Assembly (NCBI GenBank): GCA_910586625.1
Contig: CAJUIZ010000001.1
Location: 1-64,000 of the forward strand
Origin: an uncultured Christensenellaceae bacterium
GTDB lineage: Bacteria > Bacillota > Clostridia > Christensenellales > CAG-314
Reading direction: 5' to 3'
Length of the DNA: 64,000 nucleotides
The notes under the pieces are model-generated. The model was not told the DNA's origin, made no database searches, and saw only the letters and a list, made by a program, of their open reading frames with translations. A program made the translations under genes and the position numbers. Positions within the stretch are counted from its first letter, which is position 1, and every line of letters begins with the position of its first letter. This document shows, piece after piece, positions 8,730 to 18,199 of the stretch.

Positions 8730-9962
8730 ATGCTTACTACAAAACAAATGGAACTTTACGCCGAGCTTGCCGTCTCGATAGGCGCGAACATGCAAAAGGG
8801 GCAGGAGGTAGTTATACGCTGCGACGTTAACTGTCAAGACTTCGCCCATCTTATTGCGCAAAAAGCGTACGAATTGGGAGCGAAAAAGGTGCATATGGAG
8901 TGGCGCGACGAAAAGCTTGACAGAATAAATATGCTCAACGCCGACAAAGACGCTTTGTGCGATATTCCGAGTTATCAAACGGAATTGTGGAACTACTTTA
9001 TCGAGCGCAAATGCTGTCTTATATCTATATCCGCAGACGACCCGAACAAATACAAGGGATGCGATGCCGACAAGCTTGCCGCGTACCAAGTGGCGTTCCA
9101 AACGGCGCGTCAAGCCTTCCGTAACGCCACAATGTCCAACTATCTCCGTTGGACAATAGTGTCAGTCCCTACTCCCGAATGGGCGAAACAAGTATTTCCG
9201 AATATTAGTACGGACGAAGCAATGGACAAAATGTGGAAGGCAATCGGTCACATTATGCGTTTGGATCAACCCGACCCTACTGCCGCGTGGAGAAAGCATA
9301 TCGACACGCTTGTTGCCCGTGCGGAATTTATGACTAAACATAATTTCGAATACTTGCATTTAACCAACAAAGCGGGCACGGACTTGACGGTGGGTTTGGC
9401 GCTCGACCACGTATGGATTGCCGCCGAAGAAGCGGGGCAGGACGGAATACCGTTTACCGCCAATATGCCTACGGAAGAAGTGTTTACCGCGCCGCATAAC
9501 CGCAAAATAAACGGTACGGTGGTTAACGCACTACCGCTTGTTAACAACGGTAACGTAATAGACGGCTTCTCGATTACGTTCGAAAACGGCAGGGTAGTAA
9601 ATTATTCCGCCAAGGTAGGCTACGACGCGCTAAAAGGATTGCTTGAAAGCGACGAAGGCGTACTGTCGCTCGGAGAAATAGCGTTAATAGGCAAAAACTC
9701 GCCTATTGCGGAAAGCGGAATACTGTTCTACAATACGTTATTCGACGAAAATGCCAGCTGTCACCTTGCTTTCGGGGCAAGCTACCCCACAACCGTAAAA
9801 GACGGAAACAATATGACTGCCGAACAGCTTGCGCAGCACGGAATGAACCAAAGCATACAACACGTAGACTTTATGGTCGGAACAAAGGATATGAACATTG
9901 ACGGCATAGGGTACGACGGAAAGGTTACGGCTATATTCCGAGACGGCGACTGGATTATTTGA
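8730..9962 (+). CDS. M29-family metalloaminopeptidase
   Basis: This 410-residue cytosolic protein matches the thermophilic-aminopeptidase (M29, AmpS/PepS-like) family in length and motifs. It removes N-terminal amino acids from peptides using a cocatalytic metal pair. Likely ligand regions are in the C-terminal half: ENGRVVNYSA, GEIALIGKNSPIAESG, CHLAFGASYP, and QHVDFMVGTKDM with the HxD pair. The start at 8730 has AAAAGGAGCGAAAACC upstream. The gene is alone between a folded leader and an inverted repeat whose left arm contains the stop codon. Confidence 0.9.
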   Translation: MLTTKQMELYAELAVSIGANMQKGQEVVIRCDVNCQDFAHLIAQKAYELGAKKVHMEWRDEKLDRINMLNADKDALCDIPSYQTELWNYFIERKCCLISISADDPNKYKGCDADKLAAYQVAFQTARQAFRNATMSNYLRWTIVSVPTPEWAKQVFPNISTDEAMDKMWKAIGHIMRLDQPDPTAAWRKHIDTLVARAEFMTKHNFEYLHLTNKAGTDLTVGLALDHVWIAAEEAGQDGIPFTANMPTEEVFTAPHNRKINGTVVNALPLVNNGNVIDGFSITFENGRVVNYSAKVGYDALKGLLESDEGVLSLGEIALIGKNSPIAESGILFYNTLFDENASCHLAFGASYPTTVKDGNNMTAEQLAQHGMNQSIQHVDFMVGTKDMNIDGIGYDGKVTAIFRDGDWII

Positions 9963-10085
9963 GCGCGTATAGCGGCACGTCTACTGCGTTACCCGTCGGT
10001 AATGCTTTCGTCATTTACAATAAGTAAACTCCTTCAAGCATTCCTATGTTGCCTTGTATCCGCAACCGCTCTACGCGCTCAAATA
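9956..10085. repeat. 130-bp element bounded by a 20-bp inverted repeat
   Basis: The arms 9956-9975 and 10066-10085 are inverted copies matching at 19 of 20 positions; the left arm begins in the last codons of the aminopeptidase and contains its TGA. A second hairpin lies inside (GCGTTACC with GGTAATGC, near 9985-10004). No ORF is present. It could be a miniature inverted-repeat element or a long 3' UTR stem-loop. Confidence 0.6.
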
Positions 10086-10323
10086 CGACTAACATACTAA
10101 CGAATATTATATTATACTGTTACGTTCGTTTGCCGCATCTTGCTCGTTTCTACACTCTCAAATAGTTTGGTAGATACAAATTGTATTTCGTTCCGTTTCA
10201 AAAACTTCTTTTGCCCTGTTTTATGCTTTTAAGTTAATAACAGGAGAAAAACGAAAAAATATAATAGAATGAAAAAGCATTTTTAATTAGAAATAATAAA
10301 ACTTAAACCTTATTGATAAAATT
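10086..10323. other. AT-rich intergenic stretch without recognisable features
   Basis: Between the inverted-repeat element and the terminator at 10324 I see no ORF, strong promoter or RNA motif on either strand. Confidence 0.5.
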
Positions 10324-10359
10324 AAATATCCGACGCGGCAAATCCCGCGTCGGATATTT
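10324..10359. terminator. Terminator downstream of the ZIP transporter
   Basis: A perfect 15-bp stem (10324-10338 with 10345-10359) with a 6-nt loop, AT-rich on both sides. Its position 22 nt past the stop of the minus-strand ZIP gene makes it that gene's terminator. Confidence 0.8.
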
Positions 10360-10380
10360 TAATCAGTCAAATGCTTTATC

Positions 10381-11241
10381 TTAGAACATTACGAGCAAAA
10401 AGCCTGCAAGAACGCCCACAAACAGGGACAGGGCGGGCAATTTGCTTTTCCACATAAGAATGGACTCGGGCAGCAATTCGCCGAACACAACGTATAACAT
10501 AGCCCCGCTTGCGAACCCCAACGACAGTACCAGCATAATCTCGTTTATACCGCCCAAAGCATACCCCAAAAGCGCGCCCAACATGGTAGGCAAGCCCGAC
10601 AGCGCCGTAAGCAAAACCGCCTTGACCCTGCCCATACCGCCGGTAATAAGCGGAACCGACACTGCCATACCTTCGGGAATGTTGTGTAATCCGATTACAA
10701 TCGCCATAATAAAGCCGCTGCCTGAAAAAAGGTTTCCTACTACATCGGGAGTTATGGCGTATGATGCGCCGATGACCATACCTTCGGGTAAATTGTGCAA
10801 CGCTATTGCCATCATCATAACAAGTCCGGCGACAAACAAATTGGATTTTTCGCTTTTGTGCTTTTCCAAATGGTCGGAGTGAATCAATTCGTCAAGATTA
10901 TCCGCAGTTTGCGGATGCTTGTCGTCAATATGCTTTACTTCCTTGTTGGCATGCCTGTCGATTACGAAATTGAGCAAATACACCACCGCATAACCTACGG
11001 CAACGGCTGCGACAACGATTATCGGAGTCCAAGCGGGAAGAGTCCCTTCCTTCATCATCTCGACAGGCTCGCTCATCAGGTCGAAGCAAACGACGGAAAG
11101 CATAATACCGCCGGCAAAAGCCAACAGTAAGCTTACTACCTTGTTGGAATCGCGGCGCAAAACGGCACCGATAAGTCCGCCCAAGCCGGTGCCAATTACT
11201 CCCGATATAAACGTTATAACTATTATCGCCAAATAATCCAT
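10381..11241 (-). CDS. ZIP-family metal (zinc) transporter
   Basis: A 286-residue integral membrane protein with about eight hydrophobic segments. The two ZIP metal-binding signatures HNLPEG and HNIPEG sit in the fourth and fifth helices, and a charged, His-containing cytosolic loop (HIDDKHPQ...HSDHLEKHKSEK) lies between helices 3 and 4. The family moves divalent metal, usually Zn2+, into the cytosol. It is monocistronic, with promoter and terminator visible. The metal is inferred from family, and I see no clear metalloregulator site. Confidence 0.9.
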   Translation of the reverse strand: MDYLAIIVITFISGVIGTGLGGLIGAVLRRDSNKVVSLLLAFAGGIMLSVVCFDLMSEPVEMMKEGTLPAWTPIIVVAAVAVGYAVVYLLNFVIDRHANKEVKHIDDKHPQTADNLDELIHSDHLEKHKSEKSNLFVAGLVMMMAIALHNLPEGMVIGASYAITPDVVGNLFSGSGFIMAIVIGLHNIPEGMAVSVPLITGGMGRVKAVLLTALSGLPTMLGALLGYALGGINEIMLVLSLGFASGAMLYVVFGELLPESILMWKSKLPALSLFVGVLAGFLLVMF

Positions 11242-11291
11242 AAATTCATTACTCTTTTGTGCTTGTTTTCAAGTGAAATCGCAACTTTATT

Positions 11292-11320
11292 AGTATAACC
11301 ATTACGCACGCAAATGACAA
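11292..11320 (-). promoter_or_regulatory. Promoter of the ZIP transporter gene
   Basis: On the minus strand TTGTCA (11315-11320) and TATACT (11292-11297) are 17 bp apart, about 50 nt before the start codon. Confidence 0.7.
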
Positions 11321-11415
11321 GCGTACGAGTATAAAAATATAAAATAATATATTATAAATTACTCTGCACGCAAACAACAATACAACACGCCAATCTACAC
11401 TGCGCCATATGTAAA

Positions 11416-11443
11416 AACGCTTGAAGCCGTAGCTTCAAGCGTT
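11416..11443 (-). terminator. Terminator of the giant secreted protein gene
   Basis: A perfect 12-bp stem, 11416-11427 with 11432-11443 (loop CGTA), with TTTTT following on the minus strand. It belongs to the ACGCTTGAA-type terminator group seen elsewhere here. Confidence 0.8.
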
Positions 11444-11459
11444 AATATTTGATTATGCT

Positions 11460-14400
11460 TTACCAATAAGCGATTTCACTATTGGCGGCATTTTTGACAA
11501 TTGCAGTCGCGTCGCCGTAGTTCGGAGTCGTCAAGTTGAGATCCAACGAAGCGGTGATAATGCTTGCCAATTTTAGAGTGCCGCTGACGTTGCGCAAACG
11601 GCAATCGTCTTCATGCTTGACGTCGAGAGTTATGTCGCCCAATGCGCTGCTGATTTGCGACAAAGCGAGATCAAGCGTGAATTTGCCCGATAAGTGAACT
11701 TGACTGTTATCGTTCAAAGTCATAGTTTCGTCGATTTCGGAATATCTGTAATCCTTGATTACGTTTTCAATCAGTATTTCTTTATCGCTTCCCTGCGGTT
11801 TTGTTATCTCCTTTTCTATCAAGTTAGAGAAGTTTACCATTTCCAGAATGTAATCCATTATGTTTGACGTGAACTGCTCTAACGTTAAGTCAAGCGCAGC
11901 GAAATTCTTTTCGTGGTAACCGTCGGCAATTTTCGTTTCCACGCGCACCCTGCGAGTGCCGGTAACTATATACTTTTTGCCGTGACGTTCCCATCCTTCC
12001 CAAGTGTTACAATTACCGAGCGGTCCGGGTTCGCTTCCGCACTTGGAACAATACTTGTATTCTTCGTCCGCGCGATAGTATTCCTTGTCCGTCCAGCAAT
12101 TTCTCACAACGGATATACGTTCTCTTTCTCCGTCGAAGTACAAGTAGCTCTCGCCGCCGTTATCGTAGAAAGCAATGCTTTCCGCCAATCCGCTCGATTT
12201 ACTTGCGCGCCCGTTTCCACGGACAATTTTAACCGTAAAGAACGTCTTTTCGTGTTCGTTTATATCAACCTTGGCGAATAACTTTATATCTACGTCTTTG
12301 GCGATGGGAATACCCAAATGCATCGAGCCTTCGATATTGAAGGAACGAAGCATATTGCCCGTAGTTTCGTCCTTGACTCCGTCGGTTGCAGTTACGTTAA
12401 CCGCAGATAACAATTGCTTTATGCTGTCAAAGTTGATATGGTACGTCGCGGAGTCGTACGCTAAAATATCCTGAACTGCGGTATAATCTTCCGCTTTGTC
12501 CACTTCCTGATACGGCATATCGCCAACGGTCGCAGACGCTTCCACAGTCATACCTTGAAGCTTAACTTGAATCGTGTCGTACTTCAATTCGAGATTGTTG
12601 AGAATAAAGCCGTTGCCGTACAATCCCGCATTGAGCGTTACGTCGCCGAGCGCAGCAAGCAATACGTTTCCGTTGAGAGATATATTGAATACTTGGTCCC
12701 GATAGCTTAACTCCTTGATTATCGTAGAGTAATCTATCTCCTTGCCTTCCACTTCGTCCTTGGCGGCGAATATCTTACCTATAAGATCGCCGATTTGCGG
12801 AATTGCCGATTGCAGCTTGGTAAATTCGTCCTTGCAGCCCATAACCGCTTCGAGCGATACGCTTGCGCGCAGCTTGTTATTGTAGGTTACGTAAATTCGG
12901 TTAGCGCCGTTTTCGTCCTTCTTCAACGCAACGTCTATGCTGTACGTCTTATTGGCTCCGTTGCCGAGAGATGTGCTCAACGTCAGTTTTGCGCGAAGCT
13001 GCGTGTTACCTTTGTCCGTTTCGTTGTAATAGAACTCGAAATACGAGCCTGCGTTTAGAGTGTAAACAGTCTTGTCGACAGTTACAAAGCTGTCCTGCGT
13101 GAATGTAAACTTCCAGCAGTTAGTAGCCACCAATTGTTCGATGGCGGGCATATAGTCGTCTAATACCTGCTCTATTGCAACGTAATCGTCCGTATCGGAA
13201 AATTCGTAGTACGCCGCCTTGTCGGAAGCTCTTATTTCCAAAGTTTTATTGATTTGCGCAATCGGAAGAACCATCTTGTCAAGTTTGCCGTCCGTAAATA
13301 TCGCCGAAACGTTGAAGCTTGCTAACGTAAGCCCTAACCGTACGCCGCCGTCCGTATTTGCAACAGTTAACGAATTGATTATTTCCTTAACGTTTATGTC
13401 GCCGAACACCGCTATAATATCCAAACCTACACCCGCATCGGTTGCTCCTGAAAACTCGTGAACAAGATCGTCGATTCTCTTGACAAGCTCGGATATCCGG
13501 TCAACGTCTCCCTGTACCAAAATTTGATCGTCGTAGTTTATTCTTATTTTGCCGTTCGAATAACAAACGTTAAGATTTTTTAGCTTGAATCTGTAAACTC
13601 CGTTTAACAAATCGATATTGGCGTTTACGGTATTGCTGTCGTCAATCTTAATTGTAAGATTTGTAGTAAAGTCGCCGTCGGGCCGAGCAACGGTTTTGCT
13701 TGCAGCTTTAACGCATGCGCTCTCGATATCTACCGCGACGTTGGCAAACGCCAAGCCTTCGACCGAAACGCCGAGTCCGTCCGTTGCGTTTAGAGTTACC
13801 GTAAATACGCTTGCATCAAGCTGACTTCCGTCCACGCCGATTGTGAGTTTGCTTCCGTCGAACGCAAGCGAATTGACTAATTGAACGTATTCGATACCGC
13901 CGTTGGCAAGTTTTGCAACAGCGCCGTTTACAAAGTCTATCAGTACGTCGAGATATTCGTTATAGCCCTTGAAGCTATTGAGAGTATCCGTTACGCTTTG
14001 CTTATCGGAGTTACCGCCGCTACCGCCTACGCTTTCCGCAAGCGTCAACTTGTCCGATTTGAGATACATTACGTTATCTACAAACCATATCTCGGCGTCG
14101 ATCATCTTCGTGCCGTTATACGACACGCCGGCATTTACATAAAGTCCGCCGCTGTAAACAATTTCCGCATTTATACAATACGCATGTCCGCCGAAAGCTA
14201 CCGTGCCTTTAACGTTCACGCCGTAGCCCTGCGCGCTTAGCAGGTTCTTGATTGCGGGAGCGAAAGCTTCCGCAATCGCAACCAAATCTACGCAATCGTC
14301 TGTTATAACTTGCGGATATTCGTTACCGCTTGTAAGCGTAGCCGTAAGCCTTACGTCGCCGATAGATAGGTTGACGTTATCCAGCGTAACGCTGCTGCCG

Positions 14401-17318
14401 TTCGTAATAAACCTGACTTCCGCGTTTATTCCGCCAAACGCGAGAGTTAACGCGTAACCGTCGGAATCGGAAACAAAACCAAGCCCGCCAATTACGTCGG
14501 AAACATTGATATTTCCTAATATATCTTGGATTGCGCGGTCGGAAGCGTTAGGAATAAATTGTTTTATAACGTCAAATAATCTGTCGATGTCCGCAATGTT
14601 GAGCTTTGCTTTTAACGCGCCGTAATTAACGTATGCCGTTCCGTCGCGGTACAATATTGCAAGCTCCGTATTAAGCAGCGTAGTATATGCCGTAGCGGTC
14701 ATATTGTACAAATCGAGTCTGACGTTTACGGGCAGTCCCATAACGTCCAATTTAAGCTCGGTTACGTAATCTTCCGTATTGGTAACGGCTACGTCTTTAA
14801 CGTTGGTTTTAACGGCAACGTCTGCGTCTATTACAATGTCGGATAGAGTAAGTCCGACAACCGTTGCAATCAAATTACCCCTGTTTGCGCCGAGCGCGAC
14901 TTCGAATTCGCCCAAACCGAACGCCTGCGCGTTTACCGTGATATTTATAGTCTTGTTTTCGAACGTGAACGACTTGACTGTTTCTTTCCAATCAAGAGCG
15001 GAAAGGTCTGCGTTCTTAATTTTGTCGACAACCGAAAGAACGCTTTCGAGAAGTTTATCTATCGCGCCGTTAGCCCCCTTGATTGAGCCGACCAGCCGAG
15101 ATATATCGACAGCGCTTGCGCCGTCGGAAATCTCGGCAAGCTTGAACGCGGTTTTTACGCCGTTTACGTCGATGTATACCGCGCCGTCCGCAACGGCTAC
15201 GTTTGCGTTAAGCAACGTTTTGTCTGCGTTAGACAGCAAGGCGTTTACGGATATATTACCCAATCTGTCGTATACGAAGTCTCCGTTTAAGTTGTACGTT
15301 TTGCCGTCGACTGCTACATTGGCGTTAAATTCCGCTCCGTAGCTTTCCGCCTTGATAAGATTGACTATCGGGGTAAGGAAGGTTTCCGCAACGTCGGTCA
15401 CGTCCACGTATTCGTCCGCATTGACCGTAGGAATTTGCAGATTTACGTCATCGTTCGGACAAAGCGTTACCGTGTTTTCACCGAAAACCACCGCGATTTC
15501 ACTTAAACTCCAACCGTTAACGCTTGCAACAAGCTTTACGTTTGCTTGTACGCCGCCGAGTTCGAGCGAGAAGATTACGCCGCCGTCCGAAGTCGTTGCG
15601 CTGATCGTATTAAGCGCGGACAACACTCCGTCTACCGTAACATCGGGTATCGGCAGACTGCCGTCTAATTTGAAATACGTTTTAACCAAAGTCAGCAGGT
15701 CATTGATATCCGACAAAGCCAGTTTGAGCTTTAACTCGCCCATCGACGCAAACAACGTCTGCTGCTGCATCGTCAGCTCGATATCGCCTGCCTTAGCGTA
15801 TAAATTGTTGGAGGCAATGTCGAACAACACGTCGGCGGATGTTCCGAACGCATTGACGCGGGCGGAAATTACGCCGTTTTTAACCAAATCCGTCAAGCCC
15901 AAGATTTCGGGATATTCGCCGTTCCTTTCGGGCACGGAAATGTCGCCTACGGGAACGATATCCACGGTTATATCGCCAAGCGTTGCCGCAGCGGAAGTGA
16001 ATTCGTATTTATCTCCGTTAACGTTAGCGTAAAAGTTTACGTCTAAAACGAGCTCTCCCAAAGCCAGCGGAAGATTAACCTTGCAAACGCCGTCCTTGAT
16101 TTCATAATTAGCATTGGCAAGAATGTCGTCGTCGGAAAGGTCGCCGCCGTTGTCTGAACCGTTTGGCATAAGAGTTTGTACCAACCCCATTATACCGTCT
16201 ACGGTAGTGCTGCCCTTGAAATCTTGGTATGTAACGAACAGCTTGCTCCTATCGTAGCTCACGTACAAATCTTCGCCCAATTTAACGTCGACGGCAATAT
16301 TTTCCAAATGCTCTATGTCAATTTTCGCCGAAACAAGACCGGACAAAATCGTCTTGTCGTTAAACTTGGCGTTTAACGAAACGTTAAGCTTGCCGCCGGT
16401 AATGTACGGATCGAATATGTCCATAAGAACGGTTAAAGCGTCATCGGTCGGTTCGACAGGAGTTACGGCTTGCGCGTCGAAGAACTGCTCGAAAAAGTCC
16501 TTTTCCGGCAAATCGCCTTGATAACCTATTTCGGTAAACGTTTCCGTTATGTCTTCGGTACATTTAACGCCTCCGAACATGGGAACGTTATATTCGCAGT
16601 CCGTTCTGAGCGTTTTTACCTGCCAGTTCGCATCCATAGTGACGACTATTTCCGCCTTATTAAAGGTGGAAAATCCCTTCATATTGGAATTGGCGCGCAT
16701 TTCGTACAGCATATACGCAGGTGCCTTAACCTTATCTAAAACGTAACGGTAAGTAAACAAACCGTTTTCCTGATTTTCGAGAGTTCCTTCGAGCACCGTT
16801 TCTTGATTTAGAATATAACCTGTAAGCTCGTTGGAACAGTGACCGAACTTACCCAAGAAATCGTCTTTGGTAAATTTCTGAGCGGAAGACGACCACTTGA
16901 TATCGTCGGCGTTATTTATCTTGTCAGGCTTACGATACAAATAGTTGTCGCCATACAAATACAGCTGATAGGCGTTCTTTACTACGCCCACGGTAGCCAT
17001 TTCCTTGAATACGTTGCCGTTTACAACGGTACGTTTATTGGAAACTTCCTGCGCGAGACCGACGGATACCGTCTGTCCGTACGTCGTACCGACAAAGCCG
17101 CCGCTCCGTTTGAGTTCGCCCGCCGCAATGTAAAGATTCGTAATAGCGTCGTTCGTTGACGGATCGCCTTCCGTCGGCTTATCCAAATATGTATTGACCG
17201 CGTCGGTGGGCAAAACTACGGAGGGAGTTTCACCGTTCAGATTCTGCGCCACCATTACCGTCCCGACGGACGACAACACCAAAGCCAATATTAAGCATAG
17301 AACTTTCGCTTTTTGCAT
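11460..17318 (-). CDS. Giant secreted repeat protein of unknown function (1952 aa)
   Basis: I do not recognise a family. The protein has a signal peptide (MQKAKVLCLILALVLSSVG), a unique N-terminal region of about 290 residues, then diverged tandem repeats of roughly 350-370 residues that begin near 293, 639, 1013 and 1384, with a partial copy near 1612. Each opens with a helix such as AETFLTPIVNLIKAESYG or AEAFAPAIKNLLSAQGYG, followed by beta-rich segments of the kind DGGVIFSLELGGVQANV. Near residue 1750 a short Cys-rich insert (CSKCGSEPG...CNTW) may bind metal. There is no LPXTG or C-terminal membrane helix, so the anchor is unknown. A surface or extracellular role is inferred from the signal peptide only. 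The gene stands alone, ending in a strong terminator. Confidence 0.7.
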   Translation of the reverse strand: MQKAKVLCLILALVLSSVGTVMVAQNLNGETPSVVLPTDAVNTYLDKPTEGDPSTNDAITNLYIAAGELKRSGGFVGTTYGQTVSVGLAQEVSNKRTVVNGNVFKEMATVGVVKNAYQLYLYGDNYLYRKPDKINNADDIKWSSSAQKFTKDDFLGKFGHCSNELTGYILNQETVLEGTLENQENGLFTYRYVLDKVKAPAYMLYEMRANSNMKGFSTFNKAEIVVTMDANWQVKTLRTDCEYNVPMFGGVKCTEDITETFTEIGYQGDLPEKDFFEQFFDAQAVTPVEPTDDALTVLMDIFDPYITGGKLNVSLNAKFNDKTILSGLVSAKIDIEHLENIAVDVKLGEDLYVSYDRSKLFVTYQDFKGSTTVDGIMGLVQTLMPNGSDNGGDLSDDDILANANYEIKDGVCKVNLPLALGELVLDVNFYANVNGDKYEFTSAAATLGDITVDIVPVGDISVPERNGEYPEILGLTDLVKNGVISARVNAFGTSADVLFDIASNNLYAKAGDIELTMQQQTLFASMGELKLKLALSDINDLLTLVKTYFKLDGSLPIPDVTVDGVLSALNTISATTSDGGVIFSLELGGVQANVKLVASVNGWSLSEIAVVFGENTVTLCPNDDVNLQIPTVNADEYVDVTDVAETFLTPIVNLIKAESYGAEFNANVAVDGKTYNLNGDFVYDRLGNISVNALLSNADKTLLNANVAVADGAVYIDVNGVKTAFKLAEISDGASAVDISRLVGSIKGANGAIDKLLESVLSVVDKIKNADLSALDWKETVKSFTFENKTINITVNAQAFGLGEFEVALGANRGNLIATVVGLTLSDIVIDADVAVKTNVKDVAVTNTEDYVTELKLDVMGLPVNVRLDLYNMTATAYTTLLNTELAILYRDGTAYVNYGALKAKLNIADIDRLFDVIKQFIPNASDRAIQDILGNINVSDVIGGLGFVSDSDGYALTLAFGGINAEVRFITNGSSVTLDNVNLSIGDVRLTATLTSGNEYPQVITDDCVDLVAIAEAFAPAIKNLLSAQGYGVNVKGTVAFGGHAYCINAEIVYSGGLYVNAGVSYNGTKMIDAEIWFVDNVMYLKSDKLTLAESVGGSGGNSDKQSVTDTLNSFKGYNEYLDVLIDFVNGAVAKLANGGIEYVQLVNSLAFDGSKLTIGVDGSQLDASVFTVTLNATDGLGVSVEGLAFANVAVDIESACVKAASKTVARPDGDFTTNLTIKIDDSNTVNANIDLLNGVYRFKLKNLNVCYSNGKIRINYDDQILVQGDVDRISELVKRIDDLVHEFSGATDAGVGLDIIAVFGDINVKEIINSLTVANTDGGVRLGLTLASFNVSAIFTDGKLDKMVLPIAQINKTLEIRASDKAAYYEFSDTDDYVAIEQVLDDYMPAIEQLVATNCWKFTFTQDSFVTVDKTVYTLNAGSYFEFYYNETDKGNTQLRAKLTLSTSLGNGANKTYSIDVALKKDENGANRIYVTYNNKLRASVSLEAVMGCKDEFTKLQSAIPQIGDLIGKIFAAKDEVEGKEIDYSTIIKELSYRDQVFNISLNGNVLLAALGDVTLNAGLYGNGFILNNLELKYDTIQVKLQGMTVEASATVGDMPYQEVDKAEDYTAVQDILAYDSATYHINFDSIKQLLSAVNVTATDGVKDETTGNMLRSFNIEGSMHLGIPIAKDVDIKLFAKVDINEHEKTFFTVKIVRGNGRASKSSGLAESIAFYDNGGESYLYFDGERERISVVRNCWTDKEYYRADEEYKYCSKCGSEPGPLGNCNTWEGWERHGKKYIVTGTRRVRVETKIADGYHEKNFAALDLTLEQFTSNIMDYILEMVNFSNLIEKEITKPQGSDKEILIENVIKDYRYSEIDETMTLNDNSQVHLSGKFTLDLALSQISSALGDITLDVKHEDDCRLRNVSGTLKLASIITASLDLNLTTPNYGDATAIVKNAANSEIAYW

Positions 17319-17535
17319 TACGTTATCCTTTACGTTTAGTCAAAACGCCGTCTTATGCCCGCAAAAGGCATAATTCGTCATTTTCACGACAAATTTTACA
17401 ATGCAAACGTAAACTTTAAGTAAACAAAAGCCATTTTTCAACAAAATTTTATTAAATTATTTATATATAATATATCCTTAATCCGATCCGTATTTTGTGT
17501 CGCTCGGCAATTCTCTGCGCAACGGAACAATAATA

Positions 17536-17558
17536 AACCCGCGTAAAATACGCGGGTT
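17536..17558 (-). terminator. Terminator of the endonuclease-lipoprotein operon
   Basis: A perfect 10-bp stem, 17536-17545 with 17549-17558, AT-rich flanks, 26 nt downstream of the minus-strand lipoprotein stop. Confidence 0.75.
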
Positions 17559-17583
17559 AAATAACAAAACCGTAATTGTATAA

Positions 17584-18189
17584 TTACTTGGAAAACTTAT
17601 ACGTTACCGACACTTTCGTTCCGTTCTGTTCGTATGTGAGCTCTATTTTATCAAGATATTTTCGAAAGCCTACGCGCACCTTTACGTTAGTTCCGTCAAA
17701 AGCGTCGTTGCCGGTAAATTCCTTTGCGTTTACTACGTCCGCTTGCAAAGTGTAATCGGTAACCTTGACATTGGTCAGCAAAGACTTACGGAAGGTAATG
17801 GACGACGCGTTGAGCTGCGTAAGACTTTCCGACTCGATTGCTCCGCCGTTAATCTCGGTAACGGAGCCGTTTTGCACGACTGCCGTGCCGATAACACGTG
17901 TTTTGAAGTCGTCGGGCGCTGTAACTACGCCGCCGTTAACTTCGAAAGAATTGAGCTTGTCGTAAGCATAAGACACGTTTACCTTGTCGCCGTTGGTTAC
18001 AAATTCGTAATTTCCGTTTAGCGTTATACCGTCTTTTTCCGTTACTACTTCCACCGTTACTTTGGAGTAATCTTCACGAAGCATAACGTTAATTTTGCGA
18101 TATATCTCGCTGTTGTCCTTGCAAGCCGATAAGCATACCGTAAGAAGGATTATAACAACTAAAACAATAAAATAATTGCGTTTTTTCAT
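17584..18189 (-). CDS. Small secreted lipoprotein of unknown function
   Basis: A 201-residue protein with a clear lipoprotein signal (MKKRNYFIVLVVIILL...LSAC) and a predicted beta-rich mature part. Alternating segments such as TLNGNYEFVTNGDKVNVSYA and VKVRVGFRKYLDKIEL suggest a lipid-carrier-like or beta-sandwich fold, but I recognise no family. It starts 10 nt after the endonuclease stop with GGGGGG as ribosome binding site, so the two are co-transcribed. A role with the nuclease is inferred from this coupling only. Confidence 0.65.
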   Translation of the reverse strand: MKKRNYFIVLVVIILLTVCLSACKDNSEIYRKINVMLREDYSKVTVEVVTEKDGITLNGNYEFVTNGDKVNVSYAYDKLNSFEVNGGVVTAPDDFKTRVIGTAVVQNGSVTEINGGAIESESLTQLNASSITFRKSLLTNVKVTDYTLQADVVNAKEFTGNDAFDGTNVKVRVGFRKYLDKIELTYEQNGTKVSVTYKFSK

Positions 18190-18199
18190 ATCTGCCCCC

